Shown: positions 34,646-44,195 of the stretch, piece by piece | How the letters are laid out: each line of letters starts with the position of its first letter | How positions within the stretch are numbered: position 1 is the stretch's first letter | NCBI GenBank assembly: GCA_021776115.1 | Contig: JAJFGN010000049.1 | Span: 62,001-126,000, forward strand | Origin: Kiloniellaceae bacterium | GTDB taxonomy: Bacteria > Pseudomonadota > Alphaproteobacteria > Kiloniellales > J153 | Length of the DNA stretch: 64,000 nucleotides | Direction: 5' to 3' | Translations under genes and position numbers: made by a program | The notes under the pieces: model-generated | Told to the model about the DNA's origin: nothing | The model's input: the letters and a program-made list of their open reading frames with translations, nothing else | Databases searched by the model: none

Positions 34646-36946
34646 TCAGCCCGCCTGTTCGGCGGGCAGGACGAAGCTGGCGATGACCTTCTTTCGGCCG
34701 GCCTTTTCGAATTCGATGTCCAGGCGGTCGCCTTCCACCTTCATTATCCGGCCATAGCCGAACTTCTGATGGAACACGCGGTTGCCCTTGCCAAAACCGC
34801 CGCCCGAAGGGGAATCGATCACCCGGGCCGTGACATCGATGAAGCTGTCGCGGTGCATCCCGCGTTGGCGCGCGCGCGCCATACCCGGGCTCCAGCGTTC
34901 GCTGGCCGTACCCTCGGCCTCCGTATTCTGTGAGAAGCCAGAGCCGAAACCGTAACCGCTGGCGGTCGCGCCATAGAGGCCGGAATCGCTTTCCACCTCG
35001 ATGTGCTCCTTCGGCAACTCGTCGATGAAGCGCGACGGAATCGCGGGCGCCCAAGACCCGTGGAGCAAGCGGTTCGCGGCGAAGCTGACGATCGCGCGTG
35101 TGCGGGCCCGGGTCAGGCCGACATAGGCGAGGCGGCGTTCCTCCTCCAAGGCCCGCAGGCCGGATTCGTCCAGCGCGCGTTGACTGGGGAACAAGCCCTC
35201 CTCCCAGCCGGGCAGAAAGACGGTGTCGAACTCCAAACCCTTTGCGGCGTGCAGGGTCATGATGCTGACCATGTCCTGGCCTTCCGCCTCATTCAGCTCC
35301 ATGACCAGGGCGACGTGCTCCAAAAACCCGGCGAGCGTATCGAACTCGGCAATGGCATTGACGAGTTCCTTGAGGTTTTCCAGCCGGCCAGGCGCATCGG
35401 GTGATTTGTCGTTCATCCACATGCCGGTGTAACCGGACTCATCGAGCAGGATTTCCGCGAGCTCCGGGTGCGGCACGGTATCGATCATGCCGCGCCAGCG
35501 CTCGAAATTGGCAAGAAAATCGGCCAAGGACCGGCGCGCGGCGGGGCGCAGCTCGTCGGTTTCCACCAAGCGCCGCGCGGCCTCGTACAAAGGCACACCG
35601 GCGGCGCGCGACAGCATGTGCATGTGGCGCAAGGTCACATCGCCGAGACCGCGCTTAGGTTTGTTCAAGATGCGCTCGAACGCCAGGTCGTGGCTGGGGG
35701 AGTCCAGCACCCGCAGGTATGCGAGCGCGTCGCGCACCTCCAGGCGCTCGTAGAAGCGTGCGCCGCCCACGACCCGGTACGGCAAGCCCAGGGTGATGAA
35801 GCGTTCCTCGAAGGCGCGTGTCTGCGCGCCGGTGCGTACCAGGATCGCGATCTTCGACAGCGCGAGCCCCTTACGCTGACGGTCCTCGATCTCTTCGCCA
35901 ACGAAGCGGGCCTCGGCGTCGCCGTCCCAGAGCCCGCGTACGCGCAGTTTTTCGCCCTCCGCGCCTTCGGTCCAAAGCGTCTTGCCCAAGCGGCCCTTGT
36001 TATGGGCGATCAGGCCCGAGGCGGTCGCGAGAATGCGCCCGGTCGAGCGATAGTTGCGCTCCAGCCGAACCACCTTGGCGCCGGGAAAATCGGTTTCGAA
36101 CCGCAGGATGTTGTCGACCTCGGCCCCGCGCCAGCCGTAAATCGACTGATCGTCGTCGCCCACGCAGCAGATGTTTCGGTGACCTTGCGCCAACAGGCGC
36201 AACCAAAGGTACTGTCCGACGTTGATGTCCTGATACTCATCGACCAGCAAATAGCGAAACCGTCTGTGATAGTCTTCCAGCACATCGGGGCAGGTCTGGA
36301 ACAGGGTCAGGTTGTGGAGCATCAGATCGCCGAAATCGCAGGCGTTCAAGGTGCGCAGGCGATCCTGGTAGGCCCTGTAGAGCGCCAGCAAGCGGCTGCC
36401 CGAGAGCTCCGCCCCCAAGCCGCCGGTTTGCCCAGCCGGCACCTTGTCGGGCGTCAGGCCCCGGTCCTTCCAGCTTTGGATGACGCCCAGAACAGCGCGG
36501 GCCGGCGCTTTCTTATCCTCGATCCCCGCCGCCGCCATAACTTGCTTGAGCAGGCGCAGTTGGTCGTCGGTATCCAGGATCGTGAAGTCGGAGCGCAGGC
36601 CAATCCGCTCGGCATGGCGGCGCAAGATGCGCGCCGCGATCGCGTGAAAGGTGCCGAGCCACCAGCCCTCGACCGGGCGCTGGAGCAGCGCGGCGACGCG
36701 TTCGCGCATCTCGCGCGCCGCCTTGTTGGTGAAGGTCACGGCCAGGATTTGCCCAGGCGTCGCCCGCCCGGTCACCAAGAGATGCCCGAGACGCGTGGTC
36801 AAGGCACGGGTCTTGCCCGTCCCCGCCCCGGCCAGTACCAGGACCGGGCCATCCAAGGTCTCGACCGCCTCGCGCTGAGCCTGATTAAGCTCCGCGAGAT
36901 AGGGGTATTGCGCCCCGGAAGGCTGGGTCTGGATCGGCTCTGGCAT
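34646..36946 (-). CDS. UvrD/PcrA-family ATP-dependent DNA helicase
   Basis: LNQAQREAVETLDGPVLVLAGAGTGKTRALTTR, LLVDEYQDINVGQYLWLRLL, VGDDDQSIYGWRGA, STGRILATA, MTLHAAKGLEFDTVFLPGWEEGLFP. Confidence 0.96.
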   Translation of the reverse strand: MPEPIQTQPSGAQYPYLAELNQAQREAVETLDGPVLVLAGAGTGKTRALTTRLGHLLVTGRATPGQILAVTFTNKAAREMRERVAALLQRPVEGWWLGTFHAIAARILRRHAERIGLRSDFTILDTDDQLRLLKQVMAAAGIEDKKAPARAVLGVIQSWKDRGLTPDKVPAGQTGGLGAELSGSRLLALYRAYQDRLRTLNACDFGDLMLHNLTLFQTCPDVLEDYHRRFRYLLVDEYQDINVGQYLWLRLLAQGHRNICCVGDDDQSIYGWRGAEVDNILRFETDFPGAKVVRLERNYRSTGRILATASGLIAHNKGRLGKTLWTEGAEGEKLRVRGLWDGDAEARFVGEEIEDRQRKGLALSKIAILVRTGAQTRAFEERFITLGLPYRVVGGARFYERLEVRDALAYLRVLDSPSHDLAFERILNKPKRGLGDVTLRHMHMLSRAAGVPLYEAARRLVETDELRPAARRSLADFLANFERWRGMIDTVPHPELAEILLDESGYTGMWMNDKSPDAPGRLENLKELVNAIAEFDTLAGFLEHVALVMELNEAEGQDMVSIMTLHAAKGLEFDTVFLPGWEEGLFPSQRALDESGLRALEEERRLAYVGLTRARTRAIVSFAANRLLHGSWAPAIPSRFIDELPKEHIEVESDSGLYGATASGYGFGSGFSQNTEAEGTASERWSPGMARARQRGMHRDSFIDVTARVIDSPSGGGFGKGNRVFHQKFGYGRIMKVEGDRLDIEFEKAGRKKVIASFVLPAEQAG

Positions 36947-36992
36947 GGCACCTAGATATATAGGGCGGTGCGGGTGTCGTCACGGCGTTCCC

Positions 36993-37778
36993 TTACGCCA
37001 GCCGGCCGTAGAAGGTCATCCGCGCGGATTCGGAGAGGGAAATCCCCGGCGCGGAATTGTATGCCAGCACGACGAGCATGCGGGTGCGTTCCCCCTCCAC
37101 CGGCGCGACCCGGTGAATCGCGTTACGGCCGCGAAACAAGACCAGGGCGCCCGCATCCATGGTCAGGCGGTTCGGCTCGATGTCTCCATCCAGAACCCGG
37201 CCGACGCCCGGAAAATTCATGTCACCCTTGTCCGCATCGCGCATACCCTTGACGTACTCGAAGGCGCCGCCCCGCTCCGGCTCTTGAATCATGAGCGTGA
37301 TCGCGAACGACGAGTTATCGAAATGCCAACCCAGTTCCTGACCCGGCTCCGCATAGTGGATGTTCACTGACGACAGAGGATCGGCGTACTCGTACAAGGC
37401 CATCTCGCCCAAGACCGCGCAGAGGTAGTCGCGGAACTCCGGTGAATTATACAGCGCGCGCAGTTGCGATTCGGGCGGCACGACATCGTCGGTAATGCAG
37501 CCCTTGGAAGAAACGACAATGCGGTTGCGCGGATGATCCGCAAGGTAGTCCGGATCGGGCGGCGTCAGGTAGGCGTTATGCTCTTGCGTGCAAAAGTAAG
37601 CGCGGTGCCGATTGTCCTCCCCTTCGCGCCGGATAGACTCGATCGCACTCGGCCTCAAAAAACCGCGCAAGACCAGCGCTCCCTCCGCGCTCAAGGTATC
37701 GCGGCTGCTTGAGCGGAACGCTGGATCGCTCAAAGGGTACTTTTCGGTATCGACGATCCGATTTAGTGGGACTGACAT
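36993..37778 (-). CDS. Fe(II)/2-oxoglutarate-dependent oxygenase, BesD/HalD-like family
   Basis: GWHFDNSSFAITLMIQEPERGGAFEYV (HxD), AGALVLFRGRNAIHRVAPVEGERTRMLVVLAYN (distal His and Arg). Confidence 0.75.
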   Translation of the reverse strand: MSVPLNRIVDTEKYPLSDPAFRSSSRDTLSAEGALVLRGFLRPSAIESIRREGEDNRHRAYFCTQEHNAYLTPPDPDYLADHPRNRIVVSSKGCITDDVVPPESQLRALYNSPEFRDYLCAVLGEMALYEYADPLSSVNIHYAEPGQELGWHFDNSSFAITLMIQEPERGGAFEYVKGMRDADKGDMNFPGVGRVLDGDIEPNRLTMDAGALVLFRGRNAIHRVAPVEGERTRMLVVLAYNSAPGISLSESARMTFYGRLA

Positions 37779-37946
37779 TCGGCTCCGGTCCTCTTCCTTA
37801 CGCATTTGACAGCCCTTCTCCCATCCGGCACAGAAAATCTCGCACGCTACAGCGGGAAGTCAATACGGCTTATGCCCCTTGACCGCCGCGCCCGGCACCG
37901 CCTTGATTGGCGGCCCAAAGAAAAAACACCGAGGGAGACCAAGCCC

Positions 37947-39089
37947 ATGACCCGGCGTATCGAGCGGCATCGCCTGCACGCCAGCACCCCCGGCACCAGC
38001 CGCGAGGTGATGGTCCGCCGTTACGGCGAGGCGGGCGCGCGGCCCAAGGCCTATATCCAGGCGTCCCTGCATGCCGATGAGATCCCGGCCCTGCTGACCG
38101 CGCACCACCTGACCGGCTTGCTGGACCAGGCCGCCGACCGGGGCGCGATACGCGGCGAGATCGTACTGGTCCCCTATGCCAATCCGATCGGCTTGTCGCA
38201 GTTCGTCGAGAACCACCACCATGGTCGGCGCGAAATCTCCGGCGGCGGCAACTTCAACCGCAACTGGCCCAAGCTGTTAGAGATGCTGGACGACCGGCTG
38301 GACGGCAAGCTGACCGATTCGCCGGCGGAGAACGTGAAGGCGGTGCGCGCCGCCATGATCGAGGCGCTGGCGGCGGAGACACCGCAGAACGAGCTGCACA
38401 GCCTGCGCCTGATCCTGGCGCGCCTGGCGGTCGATGCCGACCTAGTCTTCGATCTGCACTGCGACGACGAAGCCCTGATGCACCTGTTCCTGATTCCAGC
38501 GCACTGGCCCGAGGGGCAAGACATCGCGGCCGAGCTCGGTTGCCGCGCGGTTCTGCTGGCCGAGGATTCGGGCGGCGGCTCCTTCGACGAAACCTTCTCA
38601 ACCCCCTGGACCTATCTGGCCGAGAAACACCCGGACCACCCGATTCCCGCGGTTTGCGTTTCCGGCACCGTCGAGCTGCGCGGGCAAAGCGATGTCGAGG
38701 ACAGCTTGGCCTCGGCGGACGCAACCGCGCTGTTCCGCATCCTGCAACGCCGCGGCCTGATCGAGGGCGATCCCGGCCCGGTGCCAGCGCCGCAGTGCGC
38801 GGCGACCCGGCTGGATGCCTGCGAGGTCCTGCGCGCGCCGGCACCGGGAGTCGTCGCCTATGCCGTCGCCTTGGGCGCGCAGGTGCGCAAAGGCGATATC
38901 GTCGCCTGGATCGTCGACCCGGCGGCCGAGGACCCGGCGCAGGCGCGCCTGCCCGTGTGCGCGGGCACCGACGGCCTGATCCTATCGCGCCGCGACCGCC
39001 GCTACGCCCTGCCCGGCATGACCCTAGCCAAGATCGTCGGCACCGAGACCCTGCCCGCGCGCGCCGGTGGGCCGCTGTTGGAGGACTAA
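37947..39089 (+). CDS. M14-family succinylglutamate desuccinylase/aspartoacylase-like deacylase
   Basis: ASLHADEIPALLTAHHL, NFNRNWP, DLVFDLHCDDEALMHLF; C-terminal biotinyl-like beta-barrel segment. Confidence 0.85.
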   Translation: MTRRIERHRLHASTPGTSREVMVRRYGEAGARPKAYIQASLHADEIPALLTAHHLTGLLDQAADRGAIRGEIVLVPYANPIGLSQFVENHHHGRREISGGGNFNRNWPKLLEMLDDRLDGKLTDSPAENVKAVRAAMIEALAAETPQNELHSLRLILARLAVDADLVFDLHCDDEALMHLFLIPAHWPEGQDIAAELGCRAVLLAEDSGGGSFDETFSTPWTYLAEKHPDHPIPAVCVSGTVELRGQSDVEDSLASADATALFRILQRRGLIEGDPGPVPAPQCAATRLDACEVLRAPAPGVVAYAVALGAQVRKGDIVAWIVDPAAEDPAQARLPVCAGTDGLILSRRDRRYALPGMTLAKIVGTETLPARAGGPLLED

Positions 39090-39181
39090 AAGATTCGGCG
39101 GCCCGAAACCGGGACGTCGGTGTTATGCTTCCCCCATCGCCGGACCGCTTGGTCCGGTTCGACAGGGGAGCATGTCACGCC

Positions 39182-40180
39182 ATGGCAAAGATTTTTATTC
39201 GCCGCGCCGCCGCGACCTTCTGCCTGATCCTTTTGCTCGCCGGCTTGCCGAACGCCGCGATTCCCGCGCGCGCGGCCGGACCACTGGATGCCGTGGTCGG
39301 CGTCTATGCCAGCGTCCCGCGCGATGCGCGCACTGCGGACATCCTTGGCACCGAGCGTCGAGGCTCGGGCGTGGTGATCGACAAGGACGGCCTGGTACTG
39401 ACGATCGGCTACCTGATCATGGAGGCGATCTCGGCGGAACTGGTGCTGCCCGGCAACAAGACGGTGCCGGCGGAGGTCGTGGCCTACGACTACGAGACCG
39501 GCTTCGGTCTCTTGCGCGCCCAATCGCCGCTCGGCATCGAGCCCGTTCCGCTCGGCCAATCGAGCGAACTGAAGGTGGACAGCCAGGTCTTGGTCGCCGC
39601 GGCCTCGGGCGCGCGCCCGCTGGTCGGCGCCGTCGTGGTCTCGCGCCGGGAGTTCGCCGGCTATTGGGAGTATCTGCTGCCGGACGCGATCTTCACCGCG
39701 CCGCCGCACTTTGAATTCGGCGGCGCGGCCCTGCTCGGCCGCGACGGCCGCCTGCTCGGGGTCGGGTCGCTGATCGTGGCCGACGCCGCCGGGCCGGAGC
39801 GCCAAGTGCCGGGCAACATGATGGTGCCGATCGATGCGCTGAAGCCGATCCTGGCCGACCTTATCGCCAACGGCCGCTCCAAGGTGCCGCCCCGGCCCTG
39901 GCTGGGAATCAGTAGCGAGGAGGCGCGTGGGCGGCTGTTCGTCACCCACGTGTCGCCGGACGGCCCGGCGGCCAAGGCCGGCCTGGCCGTGAACGACATT
40001 ATCGTCGGCGTGGCCGGCCAAGAGATAACCGGCCAGGCCGATTTCTACCGCAAGGTCTGGGCCCTGGGCGGCGCCGGGATCGAGGTGCCGCTCACGGTCC
40101 TGAGCCGCGACGGCCTGAGCGAGATAAAGCTCAACTCGGCCAGCCGCTACGATCACCTGAAGCTGAAGCCGAGTTATTGA
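39182..40180 (+). CDS. HtrA/DegP-like S1C protein with PDZ domain, probably catalytically inactive
   Basis: Signal peptide; GSGVVIDKDGLVLTIGYLIMEA; ETGFGLLRA; FEFGGAALLGRDGRLLGVGS; PDZ PRPWLGISSEEARGRLFVTHVSPDGPAAKAGLAVNDIIVGVAGQEI. Confidence 0.8.
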   Translation: MAKIFIRRAAATFCLILLLAGLPNAAIPARAAGPLDAVVGVYASVPRDARTADILGTERRGSGVVIDKDGLVLTIGYLIMEAISAELVLPGNKTVPAEVVAYDYETGFGLLRAQSPLGIEPVPLGQSSELKVDSQVLVAAASGARPLVGAVVVSRREFAGYWEYLLPDAIFTAPPHFEFGGAALLGRDGRLLGVGSLIVADAAGPERQVPGNMMVPIDALKPILADLIANGRSKVPPRPWLGISSEEARGRLFVTHVSPDGPAAKAGLAVNDIIVGVAGQEITGQADFYRKVWALGGAGIEVPLTVLSRDGLSEIKLNSASRYDHLKLKPSY

Positions 40181-40576
40181 AGGGGGATTGGGCAATGTCG
40201 TCATGAACGGAATCGGGCGCGGAGAACCCCAATCTGCCGACTTGAGAATAACCTGGCGAAAATTTGGCGACAAATTGGGAGCCATTGTCTGAGAAACCTG
40301 ATTGAGGCTCACAGACGAGCGTTGCAACTCAATATGCTAACATGGGACGAAGAAGGTGGCGGAGAGTATCGCCACTGGGGGTTGTTGGACGATGGACGGT
40401 CGGTGGTATTTCATTATCTCAGTTGGTGGCTCAAACCGATCATAGTAAGCACCCGCCCGCGCAAGCATAAGATCATGGCTTATACCAAGGAGCGCTTCCA
40501 ACCGTTCGCCGCACCGCGTCTCGAGTGCCCGCTTCATAACAGGGATCGGTGATTCCACGCGCTTCTTGAACGCCCC

Positions 40577-42358
40577 CTAATCCCCACCGCGTTCCTCGCC
40601 GCGAGCGCGGTCTCGGGCGCGGTGATAGGCTAGGACGACCTCGTGCTCCTGCGCGACGCCCATCATCAGCATGGAGTCGCGGTCTTCGACCACGGGCAGG
40701 TTGACCTCTCCGCTGACCGCGAAGGCCTGGAACGCGGTTTCGAGATCGTCGTCCGCGACCAGGACGGTCGGGCGTTTGCGCGCCAGGTTCTCGGCGATCA
40801 GCTCGGCGTCGTGACTGGTGTCGAACGCGGTCTCGTGCAGGTCGGCGAAGGTGATCACGCCGGTCAGGCGGCCGCTTTCATCGACCAGGAACAATTCGCC
40901 CCAGGGCGCGCGCTGCAGGCGTTCGCGCAACTCCGGAATCGGCGTCGCCGGGGCCAGGGCGTCGAAAACCCGGCTCATGATGTCGCGCGCGCACACGGAG
41001 CGGAGCAGACCGATGTCGTGGCCGCCGGTAACCGCAACGCCGCGCCGCCGCAGTTGCTCGGTAAAGAACGATTGGCCGAGCCATTGCTGCGTGATGATCG
41101 CCGCGATCGTGGTCGAGATCATGACAGCGATGGTGATGGCGTAGTCGTTGGTGAGCTCGAAGATCATCAGGATGGTCGAGATCGGCGCCCCGAGCACTGC
41201 CCCCGCGACCGCGCCCATACCGACAATGGTGTAAGCCGAGTGGCCTGAAGAAAGCTCCGGAAACACGCTGGTCGCGATAATGCCGAAGGCGCCGCCCAGC
41301 GCCGCCCCCATCAAGAGGGAAGGCGAAAACACCCCGCCGCCGAACCCCGATCCCAACGACACGGCGGTCGCGGCCATCTTGAGAACCACAAGGGTGAGCA
41401 AAAACCAGAGCTCGTAACGCCCGGACAGGGCGGCGTCGGTCGCCTCGTAACCGACGCCCAGAATTTGGGGAAAGAAAATACCGATGGCGCCAACCGCCAA
41501 GCCGCCAAGGGCCGGATGGGCCCAGCGCGGCAGAGGCAGACGCGAGAAGGAGTCTTCGGTGACCATGGCCGCGCGGATGAAGACAATGGCGGCCGCGGCC
41601 GAGGTAACGCCCAGAAGCGCGAAAGCCGGAAACTCCCAGAACGACGTGATGGTGTGGGTTTCGGGCAGAATGAAGGCCGGGAAGTCGCCGTAGTAGATGC
41701 GGCTGATGATCGTGCCCGTGACCGAGGCGATGACCACCGGCGCCAGCGCGGTCAGCGCATAGTGCCCGATCACCACTTCCAGCGCGAAGAAGGTGCCCGC
41801 GATGGGCGCGTTGAACGACGCCGCGACCGCCGCCGCGACCCCGCAGCCGAGCAAGGTCCGCGATGGCGCGCGGCCCAGGTGCAGCCGCTGGGAAATCCAG
41901 GCGCCCAGCGAGGCGCCAAGGTGCACCACCGGCCCTTCACGCCCGACCGAAGCGCCGCTGCCAATCGAAATGGCGCTGACCACGGCGGCCTTCAGCCCAT
42001 CCGCCACAAACATGCGCCCACCGCGCAAGGCGTTGGCTTCGATCACATCGGCGACGCCTTGCGGCCGCCGGTTCGGCATGAAGGCATGAACGAAGACGCC
42101 GACCGCGAGGCCGCCTATGGCTGGAACCAGAAGCACTTGCCACCAGGGCAGGCCGCTAACGATGGTGATGAGGCCTTCGCCGCCGAATCCGTAGCCCAAG
42201 CCCTGGAAAACGCCGATCGCGTGGCGAAAGGCGATCGCCGCGCCGCCCGCCAAGAGGCCAATGGCGACCGCGAGCGCCGTCAAGATCACCTGATCGTTCT
42301 TGGTGAGGCGTTTGACCGACAGGGCCGGCTTGCCGGCGGATTGGTCCGAAGACGTCAT
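40577..42358 (-). CDS. ClC-family chloride channel/transporter with C-terminal CBS pair
   Basis: GSGASVGREGPVVHLGASLGAW (GxEGP), GSGFGGGVFSPSLLMGAALGGAFG; CBS domains at the C-terminus. Confidence 0.93.
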   Translation of the reverse strand: MTSSDQSAGKPALSVKRLTKNDQVILTALAVAIGLLAGGAAIAFRHAIGVFQGLGYGFGGEGLITIVSGLPWWQVLLVPAIGGLAVGVFVHAFMPNRRPQGVADVIEANALRGGRMFVADGLKAAVVSAISIGSGASVGREGPVVHLGASLGAWISQRLHLGRAPSRTLLGCGVAAAVAASFNAPIAGTFFALEVVIGHYALTALAPVVIASVTGTIISRIYYGDFPAFILPETHTITSFWEFPAFALLGVTSAAAAIVFIRAAMVTEDSFSRLPLPRWAHPALGGLAVGAIGIFFPQILGVGYEATDAALSGRYELWFLLTLVVLKMAATAVSLGSGFGGGVFSPSLLMGAALGGAFGIIATSVFPELSSGHSAYTIVGMGAVAGAVLGAPISTILMIFELTNDYAITIAVMISTTIAAIITQQWLGQSFFTEQLRRRGVAVTGGHDIGLLRSVCARDIMSRVFDALAPATPIPELRERLQRAPWGELFLVDESGRLTGVITFADLHETAFDTSHDAELIAENLARKRPTVLVADDDLETAFQAFAVSGEVNLPVVEDRDSMLMMGVAQEHEVVLAYHRARDRARGEERGGD

Positions 42359-42495
42359 GATGGCTGTGATAACACTGGTCCGCTTAAGTCGCGCTTAACC
42401 TTGTGCCCTTGTCAAGGCCGCCTCGGTTCAGATTGAATGGGACCGGCGCCCGACACAGCGTTCACCCCACGTACATAAGGATACCGGCCCGACTC

Positions 42496-42984
42496 ATGAC
42501 AGCCGCCATCATCCGAGCCGCACAGCGCGAGGACGCCGCGACGATCCTGCGGCTGATCCGCGAACTGGCCGAGTTCGAAAACATGTTGGACCATGTGAAG
42601 GCCAGCGAGGAGGACATCCTGCGCGACGGCTTCGGCCCGACCCCGCGCTTCGAATGCCTGCTGGCGGAGCTGGATGGCGCTGCGGTCGGCCTCGCCTTGT
42701 TCTTCCACAACTACTCGACCTTCGAGGGGCGCGCAGGTTTGTATTTGGAGGATCTCTACGTATCTCCGGCGGCGCGGGGCGCCGGCTTGGGCCGGGCGAT
42801 CATCGCCCGTTTAGCCAGCATCGCGGCCACACGCGGCTTCGTGCGCCTCGAGCTTGGCGTGCTGCACTGGAACCCGGCCTGCAAGTTCTATGAAAAGCTG
42901 GGCTTCGGCCATATGGAAGACTGGCTGCCCTACCGCCTTGACGGCGCGGCCCTCAATAAACTGGCCGGGGAAGACCCGGCCTAA
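42496..42984 (+). CDS. GNAT family N-acetyltransferase
   Basis: LYLEDLYVSPAARGAGLGRAIIARLASIA...NPACKFYEKLGF. Confidence 0.92.
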   Translation: MTAAIIRAAQREDAATILRLIRELAEFENMLDHVKASEEDILRDGFGPTPRFECLLAELDGAAVGLALFFHNYSTFEGRAGLYLEDLYVSPAARGAGLGRAIIARLASIAATRGFVRLELGVLHWNPACKFYEKLGFGHMEDWLPYRLDGAALNKLAGEDPA

Positions 42985-43517
42985 TTACAGCGGCCCAGCG
43001 ATCCCTCGGCGCAGATCCGTTTGCCGTCGACCCAGGTCGCGCCCGACAGGTCCGCGCGGGTAAAATCAGCGCCTCGCAGACGGGCGCCGGTGAAATCGGC
43101 GTTGCGCAAAATCGAATCGAAGAAGCGCGCTCGGCGCAGGTCGGCGTCCGCCAGAGACGCGCCGGTCAGGTCCGCCTTGGTGAAATCGGCCTCGGACAAC
43201 TTCGCCTTATAAAGTTTTACTTCGCGCATGACCGCGTTCACGAATTTAGCGCGGAATCCGCTGACCTCGGACAAATCGCTGCGCGACAGATCGGCACGGA
43301 AAAAGGTGCCGTCTCGCAGGCGCGCGCCTTTCAGATCCACATCGCGAAGATCGAGCCCGTCGAAGGCGCAGCGCTGCCAATTGACCTCGGCCGCCGGCGG
43401 GTCGGTGCACCCCGCGATGGCGTCCGGCGCGCCCGCAGCCAGCGCCATCAGCGTTGCCGCGATCATACCGCCCCAGCGAACTATGCGAGGCCATGTGTGG
43501 TTTCGTCCGAGGGTCAT
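42981..43517 (-). CDS. Secreted pentapeptide-repeat protein
   Basis: Signal-like N-terminus; A(D/N)Lxx repeats: ADFTKADLTGASLADADLRRARFFDSILRNADFTGARLRGADFTRADLSGA. Confidence 0.88.
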   Translation of the reverse strand: MTLGRNHTWPRIVRWGGMIAATLMALAAGAPDAIAGCTDPPAAEVNWQRCAFDGLDLRDVDLKGARLRDGTFFRADLSRSDLSEVSGFRAKFVNAVMREVKLYKAKLSEADFTKADLTGASLADADLRRARFFDSILRNADFTGARLRGADFTRADLSGATWVDGKRICAEGSLGRCN

Positions 43518-44023
43518 TTCGTGTCCGATTCGCGCAAGTGTTTTGGAGGCGACATTCCGATGCCCCGGCCAGCTTCCGGCGGATACGGCAGATTCTTATG
43601 ACACGCGAGGGTTTGGGCCAAGCGCGCCATGACATCTTGCCCGATCGGCGCGACGCGGCGCGCGCCAAGGTCGACATGCAGGCTTAGCCATTCGCAAGTG
43701 GACGCCAAGTAGCCCTCCTCCGCGTGGTGCATCTGATGGAAGTGGTGAATCCTTTTTTCATCGAACGCCAAGAGCTGCGACGTAAATCGTAGCGGATCGC
43801 CCTCGGTCACCTCGCGCCGATAGGTGATATGGCAGTCCGCCGCAAAGGTCGTGCTGCCGGTTCGGGTTCGGTAGCTCCGATCCATGCCGATGAAATCCAG
43901 AAAAGCGTCGCACGCATGGTCGAAAGCCAGAAGGTAGTACGCAACATTCATATGACCGTTGTAATCGATCCATTCCGGACGGACGACCTCTTGATGCAAG
44001 GCTAGCGGCGCAGGAACCTGCAT
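43514..44023 (-). CDS. Hot-dog fold thioesterase (4HBT-like)
   Basis: EWIDYNGHMNVAYYLLAFDHACDAF...TFAADCHITYRREVTEGDPLRFTSQLLAFDEKRIHHFH. Confidence 0.88.
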   Translation of the reverse strand: MQVPAPLALHQEVVRPEWIDYNGHMNVAYYLLAFDHACDAFLDFIGMDRSYRTRTGSTTFAADCHITYRREVTEGDPLRFTSQLLAFDEKRIHHFHQMHHAEEGYLASTCEWLSLHVDLGARRVAPIGQDVMARLAQTLACHKNLPYPPEAGRGIGMSPPKHLRESDTK

Positions 44024-44195
44024 GGTTCTCCCTAAGCATTTGCCAAGAAAGATGGGATTTGCCAGGAAAGATAATGCATTGGCGGCTCCGGGCAAAGGCG
44101 CTAGCGTCGCGGCGTGCATTCGCGTCACGCGCCGCTGGGCCGCACGCGAACGACTTGATCGTAGCGATTCAACGACGCGACCTTGCGGGAGCCCG

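Noticed and set aside
35468-36955. 495-aa + strand ORF antisense to the UvrD-like helicase
   Set aside because: It overlaps a well-supported helicase gene on the opposite strand; long antisense open frames are expected at high GC and the translation shows no recognisable domain.
39086-40327. 413-aa - strand ORF antisense to the HtrA-like gene
   Set aside because: Composition-driven antisense frame (R/G/Q/D/H-rich) opposite a clear signal-peptide/PDZ protein.
40322-40552. 76-aa + ORF and overlapping 73-aa - ORF
   Set aside because: Both are short, mutually antisense and contain the dispersed ATACCAAGG repeat word; not enough support to call a gene.
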